Part shown: piece by piece, positions 32,901 through 40,066 of the stretch
Layout: each line of letters starts with the position of its first letter
Numbering within the stretch: position 1 is the stretch's first letter
NCBI GenBank assembly: GCA_963752045.1
Contig: CAVVWN010000015.1
Span: 1 to 64,000, forward strand
DNA length: 64,000 bases
Source of the DNA: DATKDF01 sp963752045
Lineage (GTDB): Bacteria; Acidobacteriota; Vicinamibacteria; Vicinamibacterales; SCN-69-37
Direction: 5' to 3'
Notes under the pieces: generated by a model
What the model saw: only the letters and a program-made list of their open reading frames with translations
The model's database searches: none
Told to the model about the DNA's origin: nothing
Translations under genes and position numbers: made by a program

Positions 32901-33092
32901 CGTCGTCACCGTGCTCTCGACGGCCTGCGCGTTGGCGCCCGTGTAGAACGCCTGCACCCCGACCGACGGAGGCGTGAGTGACGGATACCGCGCGATCGGC
33001 AGCGTGGGAATGGCCACCGCCCCGGCCAGCATGATGATGAGCGAGCAGACGGTCGCGAGCACCGGCCTGCGGATGAAAAACTGACTGATCAC
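29964..33092 (-). CDS. RND efflux pump permease (AcrB/HAE1 type)
   Basis: 1042 residues, full length for the family. It begins MISQFFIRRPVLATVCSLIIML; twelve membrane spans are expected. Two large periplasmic pore domains contain NVQNRVNQALGRMPAEV and GVFSVAGFSFTGPAPNQGIMFAPL. Cytoplasm-proximal TM4 contains LATGTVVDDAIVVIENIERHM with the proton-relay Asp pair. Its start overlaps the adaptor stop by four bases (ATGA), so translation is coupled. It exports hydrophobic or amphiphilic compounds using the proton gradient; drug range unknown. Confidence 0.95.
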   Translation of the reverse strand: MISQFFIRRPVLATVCSLIIMLAGAVAIPTLPIARYPSLTPPSVGVQAFYTGANAQAVESTVTTPLEQAINGVDGMMYMSSSSTNSGASSIVVVFEIGTDPELAVVNVQNRVNQALGRMPAEVRTNGILVDKYVRDFLMGVGFYAENGQYDSLFMSNYIDQYVRDAIRRVPGVGNVLIFGERKFAMRLWLDPDKLAGRGLTGSDVVNALREQNVQVAAGSIGGSPAAPGQAYQISVRAEGRLADEREFEQVVIEAGPDGALVRVSDIGRVELGAENYTSALRFGGVEASGFGVQLSPTANAIETFDGVMAEMARLERSFPVGLRWSLAFEQVSVVRESIWEVLKTLAEAIGLVVLVLFLFLQNWRSTLIPAITIPVSLIGTFAFMRLFGFSINTLTLFGVVLATGTVVDDAIVVIENIERHMREYGKGAFRASLDAMREVFAAVVVIGIVLVAVFVPVAFFPGTTGQMYQQFAITIACAVVLSVFNAVTLTPALSALLLDKESHTHGWFFTTVNRAIDAGTSFYVASVRWTLRWRWAMLLLFAAGLWATWSIYGLVPSSFVPEEDEGYIITIVQAPAGASLQYTTGMMMQAERVISAQPEVLGVFSVAGFSFTGPAPNQGIMFAPLRPFEERAGPEHSMAAVLNRIRPQLLGGIAGALVIPVSPPSLPGLSTLGGFEFNVLDGSGGPITGLATVAYQVMGRANQSGLVTGAFTTFTANDPQLVVDIDRDRARSLGLPIHEITDALQVFLGSQYVNDFDFNNRAYRVYVQADQAFRSEPSVLDRYYARTAGGEMVPISTVVDVRETTAPAVISHFNLFRSAQITGATLPGVSSGQAIGVMQQIADEVMPTGFRYAWEGQALQEIRAGSTALWIFALSIALVFLILAAQYESWVLPFIILLAVPLAVFGALGGQLLRGFANDVFCQIGLVMLIGLAAKNSILIVEFAEQLRAGGRSIVDSAVEAARIRLRPILMTSLTFILGVTPLALATGAGSGARNSVGTTVVGGMVASTFLSVVFIPVLYVTIRSLFPGRVRTVTSENIVI

Positions 33093-34300
33093 GCGCCGCC
33101 TCCCGGACCGGCCTCACGGCCACGGCCTGCCTCACCGCCGCGGCCACCGTCAGGCGGCGGACCGGCGGGCATCGGCTGCACCGGCGCCCCATCGCCGATC
33201 TTCTGGATGCCGGCGATGACGAGCTGGTCGCCTGGCGCCAGCCCGCCCGTGACGACGTAGGCGTCACCGATGACCGGCCCGACGGAGATCGGCCGCTGCC
33301 GCGCGACGAGCCCGCCATCGGCCGGTTCGGCCACGAACACGAAGTAGATGCCGTTGATCCTGGACACGGCCATCACGGGCACAGTCAGACCCGATTCAGT
33401 GCCCCACACGACTTGCGCATTCACGTATTGATCGGCGCGGAACATGCCGTCCCTCTGGACGACCGGCGCCTTGACGAGCACGGTCTGCGTGGCGTCGTCG
33501 ACAGACGGCGCGACAAAAGACGCACGGGTCTCGGCGATGGCCTGTCCCCGTGTGTCCAGAAGGCGAATCGGGAGACCGACACGGAGGTTGGGCGCGTCCT
33601 GCACCGGCACGTTCACGTAGACCTCGAGACCGGCGTTGTCTTCGACGGTCGTGAGCACCGTCGACCGCGTCACGCGGTCGCCGACGCGCACGGGCACATC
33701 ACCCACCACGCCGGCCGCCGGCGCCACCACACGGTAGTAGTCGAGCTCGGCCTGCTGCTGCCGGATCTGCTCTTCGACCGCCTGAAGCTGGGCGTCGGCC
33801 GCCTTCTGAGCCGCCTGGGTCTGCTCGTACTCCTGCAGGCTCATGGCGCCGACTTCGTGCAGGGTCCTGGCGCGGTCGACCTGCTGTCGCGCCAGCGCCG
33901 CGTCGGCCTGGCGGGCCGTGCGCAGTGACTCGAGGCTGGCGACGGCGGCGCGCTGGCCGGCCGCGTCAATCTCGAAGAGCACGTCGCCCGGAGACACCCG
34001 GCGGCCGGACACCACCGCGATGCGCGTCACGAAACCCTCGGCCTGCGGCTGGATCGTCGTGGACTGCCGCGACTTGATGGTGCCCACGAAGCTCGACACC
34101 CGCTCGACGGGCGACTCGGCCAGCACCATGATCTGGACCGGCATCGGCGGCATCTGCCCGCCGGGCGGCATGCCGCCGGGCGGTCCGCCGGGCTGACCGC
34201 AGCCGGCCGCGGTCGTGACCGCGGCGCATACGAACACGAACGGCACGAACCTCGCGGCGGTTCGAGAGACACAAGTCGATACGGACGTTGCCATCACCAT
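33089..34300 (-). CDS. RND efflux membrane fusion lipoprotein (AcrA type)
   Basis: 403 residues from ATG 34300 (another ATG two codons later). The signal peptide ends TTAAGC, a lipobox, followed by a Gly/Pro/Met-rich linker. A barrel-sandwich hybrid segment contains TTIQPQAEGFVTRIAVVSGRRVSPGDVLFEID. A coiled-coil hairpin (about 110-185), a second lipoyl half (RVVAPAAGVVGDVPVRVGDRV) and a beta-barrel and membrane-proximal domain follow. The C-terminus is Gly/Pro rich. First gene of the pump operon, bridging RND pump and TolC partner. Confidence 0.9.
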   Translation of the reverse strand: MVMATSVSTCVSRTAARFVPFVFVCAAVTTAAGCGQPGGPPGGMPPGGQMPPMPVQIMVLAESPVERVSSFVGTIKSRQSTTIQPQAEGFVTRIAVVSGRRVSPGDVLFEIDAAGQRAAVASLESLRTARQADAALARQQVDRARTLHEVGAMSLQEYEQTQAAQKAADAQLQAVEEQIRQQQAELDYYRVVAPAAGVVGDVPVRVGDRVTRSTVLTTVEDNAGLEVYVNVPVQDAPNLRVGLPIRLLDTRGQAIAETRASFVAPSVDDATQTVLVKAPVVQRDGMFRADQYVNAQVVWGTESGLTVPVMAVSRINGIYFVFVAEPADGGLVARQRPISVGPVIGDAYVVTGGLAPGDQLVIAGIQKIGDGAPVQPMPAGPPPDGGRGGEAGRGREAGPGGGA

Positions 34301-34426
34301 GGGGGACTTTCTCGCGGGGGAACGCTCTTGCAGCACGTGGCGCCTGGACTCAGCCATGCGGCCTGAAACAGTCCAATCTGCCTTCTTACGATATCCGAGT
34401 CGACGGAGTTCGCCTATCCAGGAGTC

Positions 34427-34478
34427 GCCACTGGGCGGGCTTCAGCCCGCCCAGTGGCGGGCCGGCTGAAGCCGGCCC
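34427..34478. repeat. Two adjacent GC-rich palindromes
   Basis: A perfect palindrome (arms 34427-34441 and 34444-34458 around GGGCGGGCT-TC-AGCCCGCCC) is followed directly by GGGCCGGC-TGAA-GCCGGCCC (34459-34478). They lie in the divergent region between the efflux operon and the sigma factor gene. They look like REP-type palindromes rather than operators; promoter effects are possible. Confidence 0.5.
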
Positions 34479-34537
34479 CTCCGGGGAACACGGGCGGGAC
34501 GTCAACCCAAGTGAGCACCGGGGTTAAGATCTGGGTC

Positions 34538-35065
34538 ATGTCTTCGGCGCGTCCAGCCGACGCCATGGTCGACACCGTCTATGCGGAGCTGCGCCGCATC
34601 GCCAACCGGTACGTGCGGCGAGAGCGGGCCAACAGTGTGCAGGCGACCGAGCTGGTGCACGAGGCCTACCTGCGGCTGGCCCAGGGACACACCCCGGAAT
34701 TTGCGGACCGGGCCCACTTCGTGGCCATCGCGGCCATCTCGATGCGGCGTCTCCTCGTCGAGCGTGCCCGTGCCCGGGGTGCGGCCAAGCGCGGCGGCGA
34801 GCGGGTGCGCGTGACGCTCGATGAGCAGATACTCGGAGGCAGTGAGGGCCCGTCGCTCGACCTGATCGCGCTCGATACGGCGCTTTCGGCGCTCGCCCGG
34901 CTGGACGCCCAACAGGCCCGGATCGTGGAGCTCAGGTTCTTCGGGGGCCTGTCGGTGGAGGAAACCGCCGACGTGCTCGGCATCTCGCCGGCAACCGTCA
35001 AACGGCACTGGACCATTGCGCGAGCCTGGCTCCTCGGCCAACTCGAGGGGACCGGCTCGTCATGA
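34538..35065 (+). CDS. ECF-family sigma factor
   Basis: 175 residues from the ATG at 34538. Region 2 contains VDTVYAELRRIANRYVRRERANSVQATELVHEAYLRLA, the pattern of the ECF group common in Acidobacteria and Planctomycetes. Region 4 has LDAQQARIVELRFFGGLSVEETADVLGISPATVKRHWTIARAWL. Its stop overlaps the start of the kinase gene (ATGA), so both are made together. Members of this group are thought to be activated by the linked Ser/Thr kinase rather than a classical anti-sigma factor. Confidence 0.9.
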   Translation: MSSARPADAMVDTVYAELRRIANRYVRRERANSVQATELVHEAYLRLAQGHTPEFADRAHFVAIAAISMRRLLVERARARGAAKRGGERVRVTLDEQILGGSEGPSLDLIALDTALSALARLDAQQARIVELRFFGGLSVEETADVLGISPATVKRHWTIARAWLLGQLEGTGSS

Positions 35066-36588
35066 GCGACGCCCGGAGCCTCTCGCCTGACGAGTGGAAA
35101 GCCGTCAACGACGCGTTCCACCGGGCGCTGGAGTTGCCGGGGCCGGACCGCGCCGCGTTTCTCGAGACCCGGTTCGACCAGGCACCGCACCTCACGGCTG
35201 AAGTCGCGGCCCTCATCGCCGCACACGAACGCAGCGGAGGTTTCATGGAACGTCCGGCTGCGGCGTGGCTCGATCCGGGCGAGCTCGATCCGCTCGTGGG
35301 CCGGCACGTTGCACAGTACCTGGTGACCCGCCGTATCGGCTCGGGCGGCATGGGGGTGGTCTATCAGGCCGACGACACGCGCCTCGGACGGACGGTGGCC
35401 CTCAAGGCGCTGACACCCGAGCTCACCGACGACGCGTACAGCCGCGAGCGCCTGCGGCGCGAAGCGCGCGCAGCGGCCGGCCTGACTGACCCGGGTATCG
35501 CCACCGTGTACGCGCTCGAGGAAGTCGACGGTCAGATGTACATCGCGTCGGAGTTCGTGCGCGGCGAAACGCTCCGCGACGAGCTCGGCCGCGGACCGAT
35601 TGACACCACGCGAGTGATCGAGCTCGGCGTCGCCGTCACACGCGCCCTGGCCGCGGCGCACGAAAATGGCGTGGTCCACCGCGACCTCAAGCCGGAAAAC
35701 GTCATGGCGTTGCCCGGCGGCGGCGTCAAGATTCTGGACTTCGGCCTGGCCGCTTTTCGAGACCAGCCTGACGGCCCCAGGCTCACCGGTGCCGGCGCCG
35801 TGCTCGGCACGCCGGCCTACATGTCGCCGGAGCAGATTCGCGGCGAGCCGATTGACGCGCGATCGGACCTCTTCTCACTCGGCATCGTGCTCTACGAACT
35901 GGCCAACGGCCGCAACCCGTTCGCCGGGTCCGATGGGCCCTCGACCATGGCCCGCATCCTCGAAGCCGACCCGCGTCCCTGGCCCGAGCCGGGCTCGGTC
36001 GGTGGCGGGACGGCCCGGGACGGGGCGCTTGCAGCCGTGGTCGCCCGGTGTCTCAACAAGCGGCCGGGAGACAGATACCCGTCGGCCCTCGCGTTACTGG
36101 CGGCGCTCCAGGGTGCCCGGGAGGGACGGCTCCCTACGCCACCCCCGGCCGAGCTCCAGATGGTGGCCGACGAACGCGCCGTGCGGTGGTGGCACTTCCA
36201 CCAGGCCGTCGCGGGTGTTGCCTACCTGCTGCTGCTCGTCCCCCTGTGGCTGGCCCAGCAGTGGGCGGGCGACGGCCCCGGCCTGCTGATCTTCGTCGCC
36301 GGGGCGGCCTCGGCCGCCACGGCCGCCGTGCTGCGGTTCCATCTGCGGTTCGCCGCAAACGAGCTGCCGCAGGAGCTTGCCCGCCAGCAGGCGCGCGCCC
36401 GGCCGTGGCTTCGTCTGTCGGATGCCGCGTTCGTCGCGGTCCTCTCCATCACCGGCGCGCGGGTACTGGAGCGTCTGCCCGAGCTCGGTGTGCTGCTCAT
36501 CACGGCGGCCGTCGTCGTCCTGCTGGTCTCGACCATCGTCGAACCGGCCACGTCCCGCGCGGCGCTTGGCGCCCGGCGGGACCCGTGA
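35062..36588 (+). CDS. Ser/Thr protein kinase with C-terminal membrane domain
   Basis: 508 residues. A 75-residue N-terminal leader is followed by a complete Hanks-type kinase domain (about 85-345): RRIGSGGMGVVYQADD glycine loop, VALKAL lysine, HRDLKPEN catalytic loop, DFGLA, GTPAYMSPEQIRG activation segment. About four membrane spans follow (about 375-395, 405-425, 450-465, 480-500). There is no TPR, WD40 or PASTA sensor, which is less common for kinases at this locus type. It overlaps the sigma factor gene and probably phosphorylates it or its partners. Confidence 0.9.
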   Translation: MSDARSLSPDEWKAVNDAFHRALELPGPDRAAFLETRFDQAPHLTAEVAALIAAHERSGGFMERPAAAWLDPGELDPLVGRHVAQYLVTRRIGSGGMGVVYQADDTRLGRTVALKALTPELTDDAYSRERLRREARAAAGLTDPGIATVYALEEVDGQMYIASEFVRGETLRDELGRGPIDTTRVIELGVAVTRALAAAHENGVVHRDLKPENVMALPGGGVKILDFGLAAFRDQPDGPRLTGAGAVLGTPAYMSPEQIRGEPIDARSDLFSLGIVLYELANGRNPFAGSDGPSTMARILEADPRPWPEPGSVGGGTARDGALAAVVARCLNKRPGDRYPSALALLAALQGAREGRLPTPPPAELQMVADERAVRWWHFHQAVAGVAYLLLLVPLWLAQQWAGDGPGLLIFVAGAASAATAAVLRFHLRFAANELPQELARQQARARPWLRLSDAAFVAVLSITGARVLERLPELGVLLITAAVVVLLVSTIVEPATSRAALGARRDP

Positions 36589-36668
36589 TCCCGGCTGCCG
36601 GATCCTGCACCAGCCCGTGAGCCGTTCCGGCCGGCGTTTGCGCATTCCCGGATGAGGAGACATCTTCC

Positions 36669-37085
36669 GTGTCCACACCGGCCTGGCGGACTTTTGCCCG
36701 TTTCAACATCGTCGGCGCGCTCGGCATCGTCGTGCAGCTGGCAACACTCGCGGCCCTCACCGAGCTCGGCGGGCTACCCTACCTTCCAGCGACCGTGCTC
36801 GCCGTCAGCACGGCACTCGGCCACAACTTCGTCTGGCATTGGCGCTGGACGTGGCGGGACCGATCGGATCGGCTCCAGGGCGTCGATCGGGCCTTTGCCC
36901 GGTTCGTGCTGCTCAATGGCGTCGTCTCGCTCGTCAGTAACGTCGGCATCATGGCCACACTCACCGGGGCGGCCGGCATGCCGCCGGTGCCGTCCAACGT
37001 CGTGGCCATCGCCGTATCGGGGCTCGTGAACTTCTGGCTGGCGGACCGGGTGGTGTTCTGGGCGCCGAGCCAGGCGACCGGATAA
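36669..37085 (+). CDS. GtrA-family membrane protein
   Basis: 138 residues with a GTG start. Four membrane spans are visible. The opening FARFNIVGALGIVVQLATLAALTE and the motif ALGHNFVWHWRWTWRDR identify the GtrA/DPMS-like flippase family, which moves polyprenyl-linked sugars or assists cell-surface polysaccharide synthesis. A second half FARFVLLNGVVSLVSNVGIM and the end VNFWLADRVVFW are intact. It sits just upstream of the cell-wall amidase gene. Confidence 0.85.
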   Translation: MSTPAWRTFARFNIVGALGIVVQLATLAALTELGGLPYLPATVLAVSTALGHNFVWHWRWTWRDRSDRLQGVDRAFARFVLLNGVVSLVSNVGIMATLTGAAGMPPVPSNVVAIAVSGLVNFWLADRVVFWAPSQATG

Positions 37086-37094
37086 AATGGGCTG

Positions 37095-38620
37095 TTGCCA
37101 CCGAGCCGCTATCGACCCGTCGTGCTGGCGTTGCTGGCTGTCGCGAGTCTCACCCTTGCGCCCGCGGTCTGGACGCTCCTCGCGGCCCAGACACCTGCCC
37201 CGTACACGGTCTACACGAGCGACGGCCGTTCCGCGCTGCCGGTGCGGGCGGTCGACGGTACGGAACTGGTGGCGCTCGACCGCGTGGCCGAACTCTTCGG
37301 CCTGACCGTCAGCGAAGACCCGCGCGTCGAAGGCATTACGCTCCTCGCGCGCGACCAGCGCATCACGCTCATTCCCAATCAGTCGTTCGTGTCGGTGGGC
37401 GGGAGGATTGACTCGCTCTCGGCCCCCGTCCGACGCGAGCGTGGCGTCTATCTGGTGCCGATTGACTTTCTGTCGCGCGCGGTGGGTCGCGCGCTGGGCC
37501 AGCGTGTCGAGGTGCGGCGCGACAGCCGTGTGATCGTCGTCGGCGCCGTTCGGGTGCCGCTCGTGACGCCGCGGTTCCAGCGCGTGGGTCCGCGCGCGCG
37601 CCTCGACATCGCCATCGAGCCGGCGACACCGCACCAGGTGACGCGCGAGGGCGACCGGATCATCATCCAGTTCGACGCAGCCGCCCTCGACGTCGCGCGC
37701 CTTTCCGGCGCCGACCCGGAGTTCATCACCGGCACGCGCGTGACCGACGGCCGCCTCGAGCTCGACCTGGGTCCGGCCGTGGCGAGCTATCGCGCCACGA
37801 GCGCACCCGACGATTCGAGCCTGGGCCTCGATTTGGTGCCGGCCTCCACGTCTTCCCCGACGCCGGCGCCGCCGGCACCGGCCGCGGCCGGACCGCCGCC
37901 GGTCGTGGATTCGGCCGCACCGGCCATCCTCAAGACCGTGGCCATCGACCCGGGCCACGGTGGCGCCGATGCCGGCGTGCGCGGGCCCGGCGGCACGCTC
38001 GAGAAGACGCTCACGCTGCAAATCGCCACCCGGCTCCGAACGGCCATCGAGAGCCGGCTCGGCCTCCGCGTGCTGCTCACCCGCGAAGCGGACGATCGAC
38101 GTGCCGATCGACCGCAGGTCGGCCCTGGCCAACAACAACAAGGCCGACCTCTTCATCAGCCTGCACGCCAACGCGTCGATGGTCGCCTCGGTCTCGGGCG
38201 CCCAGGTGGCGACGCTGAATCTCGAGGCCTACCGCGACCGCAACGGGTCGCGCAAGCGGGCCCGGTATTGCGCTGCCGCTCGTCGGCGGTGGCGCGCGGT
38301 TCATCGAGGCCGTGCCGTGGGACCTGGCGCAGCTGCCGTTTGCCGATCGGTCCACGGCCGTCGGACAGTTGCTGGTTCGCCAGCTCGGGGCCAACCAGGT
38401 GCCGCTCTGACCGCGACCCGGACGTCGCCGTGCCGCTCCGCGGACTGGTCGGCGCGAACATGCCGGCCGTGCTGATCGAAATGGGCTTCCTCTCGAACCC
38501 GGCCGACGAGCGCGCGCTGACCGGGTCGGCTCGATCGGCGCGATCATCGACGCGATCGTGGCGACCATCGGCGACATGCGGCGCCGCCCGGCCGCGCCGG
38601 CAGGCGGAGGTGACAGGTGA
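37095..38620 (+). CDS. N-acetylmuramoyl-L-alanine amidase (frameshifted)
   Basis: The start is a TTG at 37095 or a nearby GTG. A signal peptide (about 1-30), a copper-amine-oxidase-like/AMIN-type beta region (about 35-250) and a Pro-rich linker precede an Amidase_3 domain. That domain has TVAIDPGHGGADAGV and GTLEKTLTLQIATRL in the first frame, DVPIDRRSALANNNKADLFI plus LHAN in a second and NMPAVLIEMGFLSN in later frames. At least four single-base frame changes (near 38094, 38250, 38408 and 38530) interrupt an otherwise well-conserved protein. They are probably sequencing errors. The enzyme cleaves the amide bond between peptide and glycan during cell separation. Confidence 0.8.
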
Positions 38621-39251
38621 GCCCGCGGCGCCGCCGGTCGAAGCCCGGAGGCAGGACGCTCGCCTAGCGTGCTCTCGGCAGGCGTGGGTGTGATCCTCAT
38701 CTGGCATCGTCCTGCTCGTGGCCGTCAGCTCCCTCACCTCCTCGAGCAACCGGCGGCGCCGGTGCCGCTCGCCGAGTCGAACGAACCGGCGCCGACCGAA
38801 GGAGAGGCTCGGAAGATCACCGCCACGCTGTTCTACGTCTCGGCCGACGGGCACCGCAGCTGGTGCCGGTGTCCCGCGACGTGCCGCTACGGCGCGCACG
38901 CTGGCCGCCCAGGCCCGGCGCATCGTCGAAGCGCAGCTCGCAGCCGCACCATCGGGCCACTTCGTCGGCCATCCCGGCCGGCACGACGGTGCGCGCGGTG
39001 TATCTGACGGCACGCGGGCGAAGCCTACGTGGATCTCAGCCGGGAGACGATCACCGGCCATCCCGGCGGCTCGATCGACGAAGCACTCACCGTCTACGCC
39101 ATCGTCAACGCGCTGACGACGAATCTGCCGGACGTGCTCGACGGTCCAGATTCTCGTCGACGGCCAGGAGGTCGACACGCTTGCGCGGCCACCTCGATCT
39201 CCGGCGACCCGCTGCCGGCGTTCGACCGAGTGGGTACGGAAAGGACAGTAA
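38617..39251 (+). CDS. GerMN-domain protein (frameshifted)
   Basis: The probable GTG at 38617 overlaps the amidase stop. A membrane anchor (VLSAGVGVILI continuing IVLLVAVSSLTSSS) is followed by a Pro-rich linker and a GerMN domain. Its pieces lie in all three frames: KITATLFYVSADGHR, VPVSRDV, AAQARRIVEAQL, TVRAVYL, VDLSRETITGHPGGSIDEAL, TVYAIVNALTTNLP. Many single-base frame changes are present, so the exact protein cannot be reconstructed. GerMN proteins often sit between amidase and rph genes and act at the cell wall. Confidence 0.7.
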
Positions 39252-39257
39252 GCGCAC

Positions 39258-39996
39258 ATGACACGACTGGACGGCCGCGCGGCTCGACGCGCCGCGGCGC
39301 GACACGCGGCTCACGCCCGACTATCTGATGCACGCGGAGGGCTCGGTCCTCATCGAGGTGGGGCGCACGCGGTGATCTGCACGGCGCTCGATCGAGGACC
39401 GCGTGCCGCCGTTTCTCCGGGGCACCGGCAAGGGCTGGGTGACCGCCGAATACGGCATGCTGCCCCGCGCGACGACCACGCGAACGACAGCGCGAGGCCT
39501 CGGCCGGCAAGGTCGGCGGCCGCACGCAGGAGATCCAGCGGCTGATCGGCCGCTCGCTGCGCGCGGTGACGTCGCTCGACCGAACTGGGCGAGCGCACGG
39601 TCTGGGTCGACTGCGACGTCATCCAGGCCGACGGCGGCACGCGGACGGCGGCGATCACCGGCGGCTTCGTCGCGCTCGTCCTCGCGCTCGAGCGCCTGCG
39701 CGAGCAGGGCGCGATCGCGCGCGTGCCGATCACGGACTACGTGGCCGCCACCAGCGTGGGCATCGTCGACGGCGACGCCGCTGCTCGACCTGGCCTACGA
39801 GGAGGACTCACGCGCCGACGTGGACATGAACGTCGTCAAGACGTCAGACGGCCGGTTCATCGAACTGCAGGGCACGGCCGAAACGGAACCCTTCGATCGC
39901 GCCGCGCTCGACGAACTGCTCGCGCTCGCCGACACCGGCCTCGCGATGCTGTTCGAGAAGCAGCGGGAGGCGGTCGGGAAGATCCTCAAATACTGA
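39258..39996 (+). CDS. rph: Ribonuclease PH (frameshifted)
   Basis: The ATG at 39258 follows the GerMN gene by six bases. Segments in different frames assemble into a full RNase PH: LTPDYLMHAEGSVLIEVG, IEDRVPPFLRGTGKGWVTAEY and GMLPRATTTR, GRTQEIQRLIGRSLRAV, VWVDCDVIQADGGTRTAAITGGFVA, VPITDYVAATSVGIV, LDLAYEEDSRADVDMNVV and FIELQGTAE. At least five single-base indels break it (near 39290, 39390, 39397, 39583 and 39780). The enzyme trims tRNA 3' ends by phosphorolysis. Conservation of every motif argues that the indels are sequencing errors. Confidence 0.85.
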
Positions 39997-40001
39997 TCCG
40001 A

Positions 40002-40033
40002 ATGGGCGAATGAGCATTCGCTCATTCGCCCAT
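40002..40033. terminator. Bidirectional terminator hairpin
   Basis: Perfect 14-base arms (40002-40015 and 40020-40033, ATGGGCGAATGAGC) with an ATTC loop lie between the convergent rph and metalloprotease genes, six bases after the rph stop. Confidence 0.6.
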
Positions 40034-40066
40034 GTCATTCGCTAACTCACCAATTCGCTCGATCGG

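Noticed and set aside
30654..32981. 775-codon open frame opposite the RND pump gene
   Set aside because: Antisense shadow of a fully conserved efflux permease; composition dominated by Arg, His and Glu.
38090..39996. Genuine pseudogenisation of amidase, GerMN and rph
   Set aside because: Every motif is conserved between closely spaced one-base indels and the neighbours show the same error type; sequencing error is more likely.
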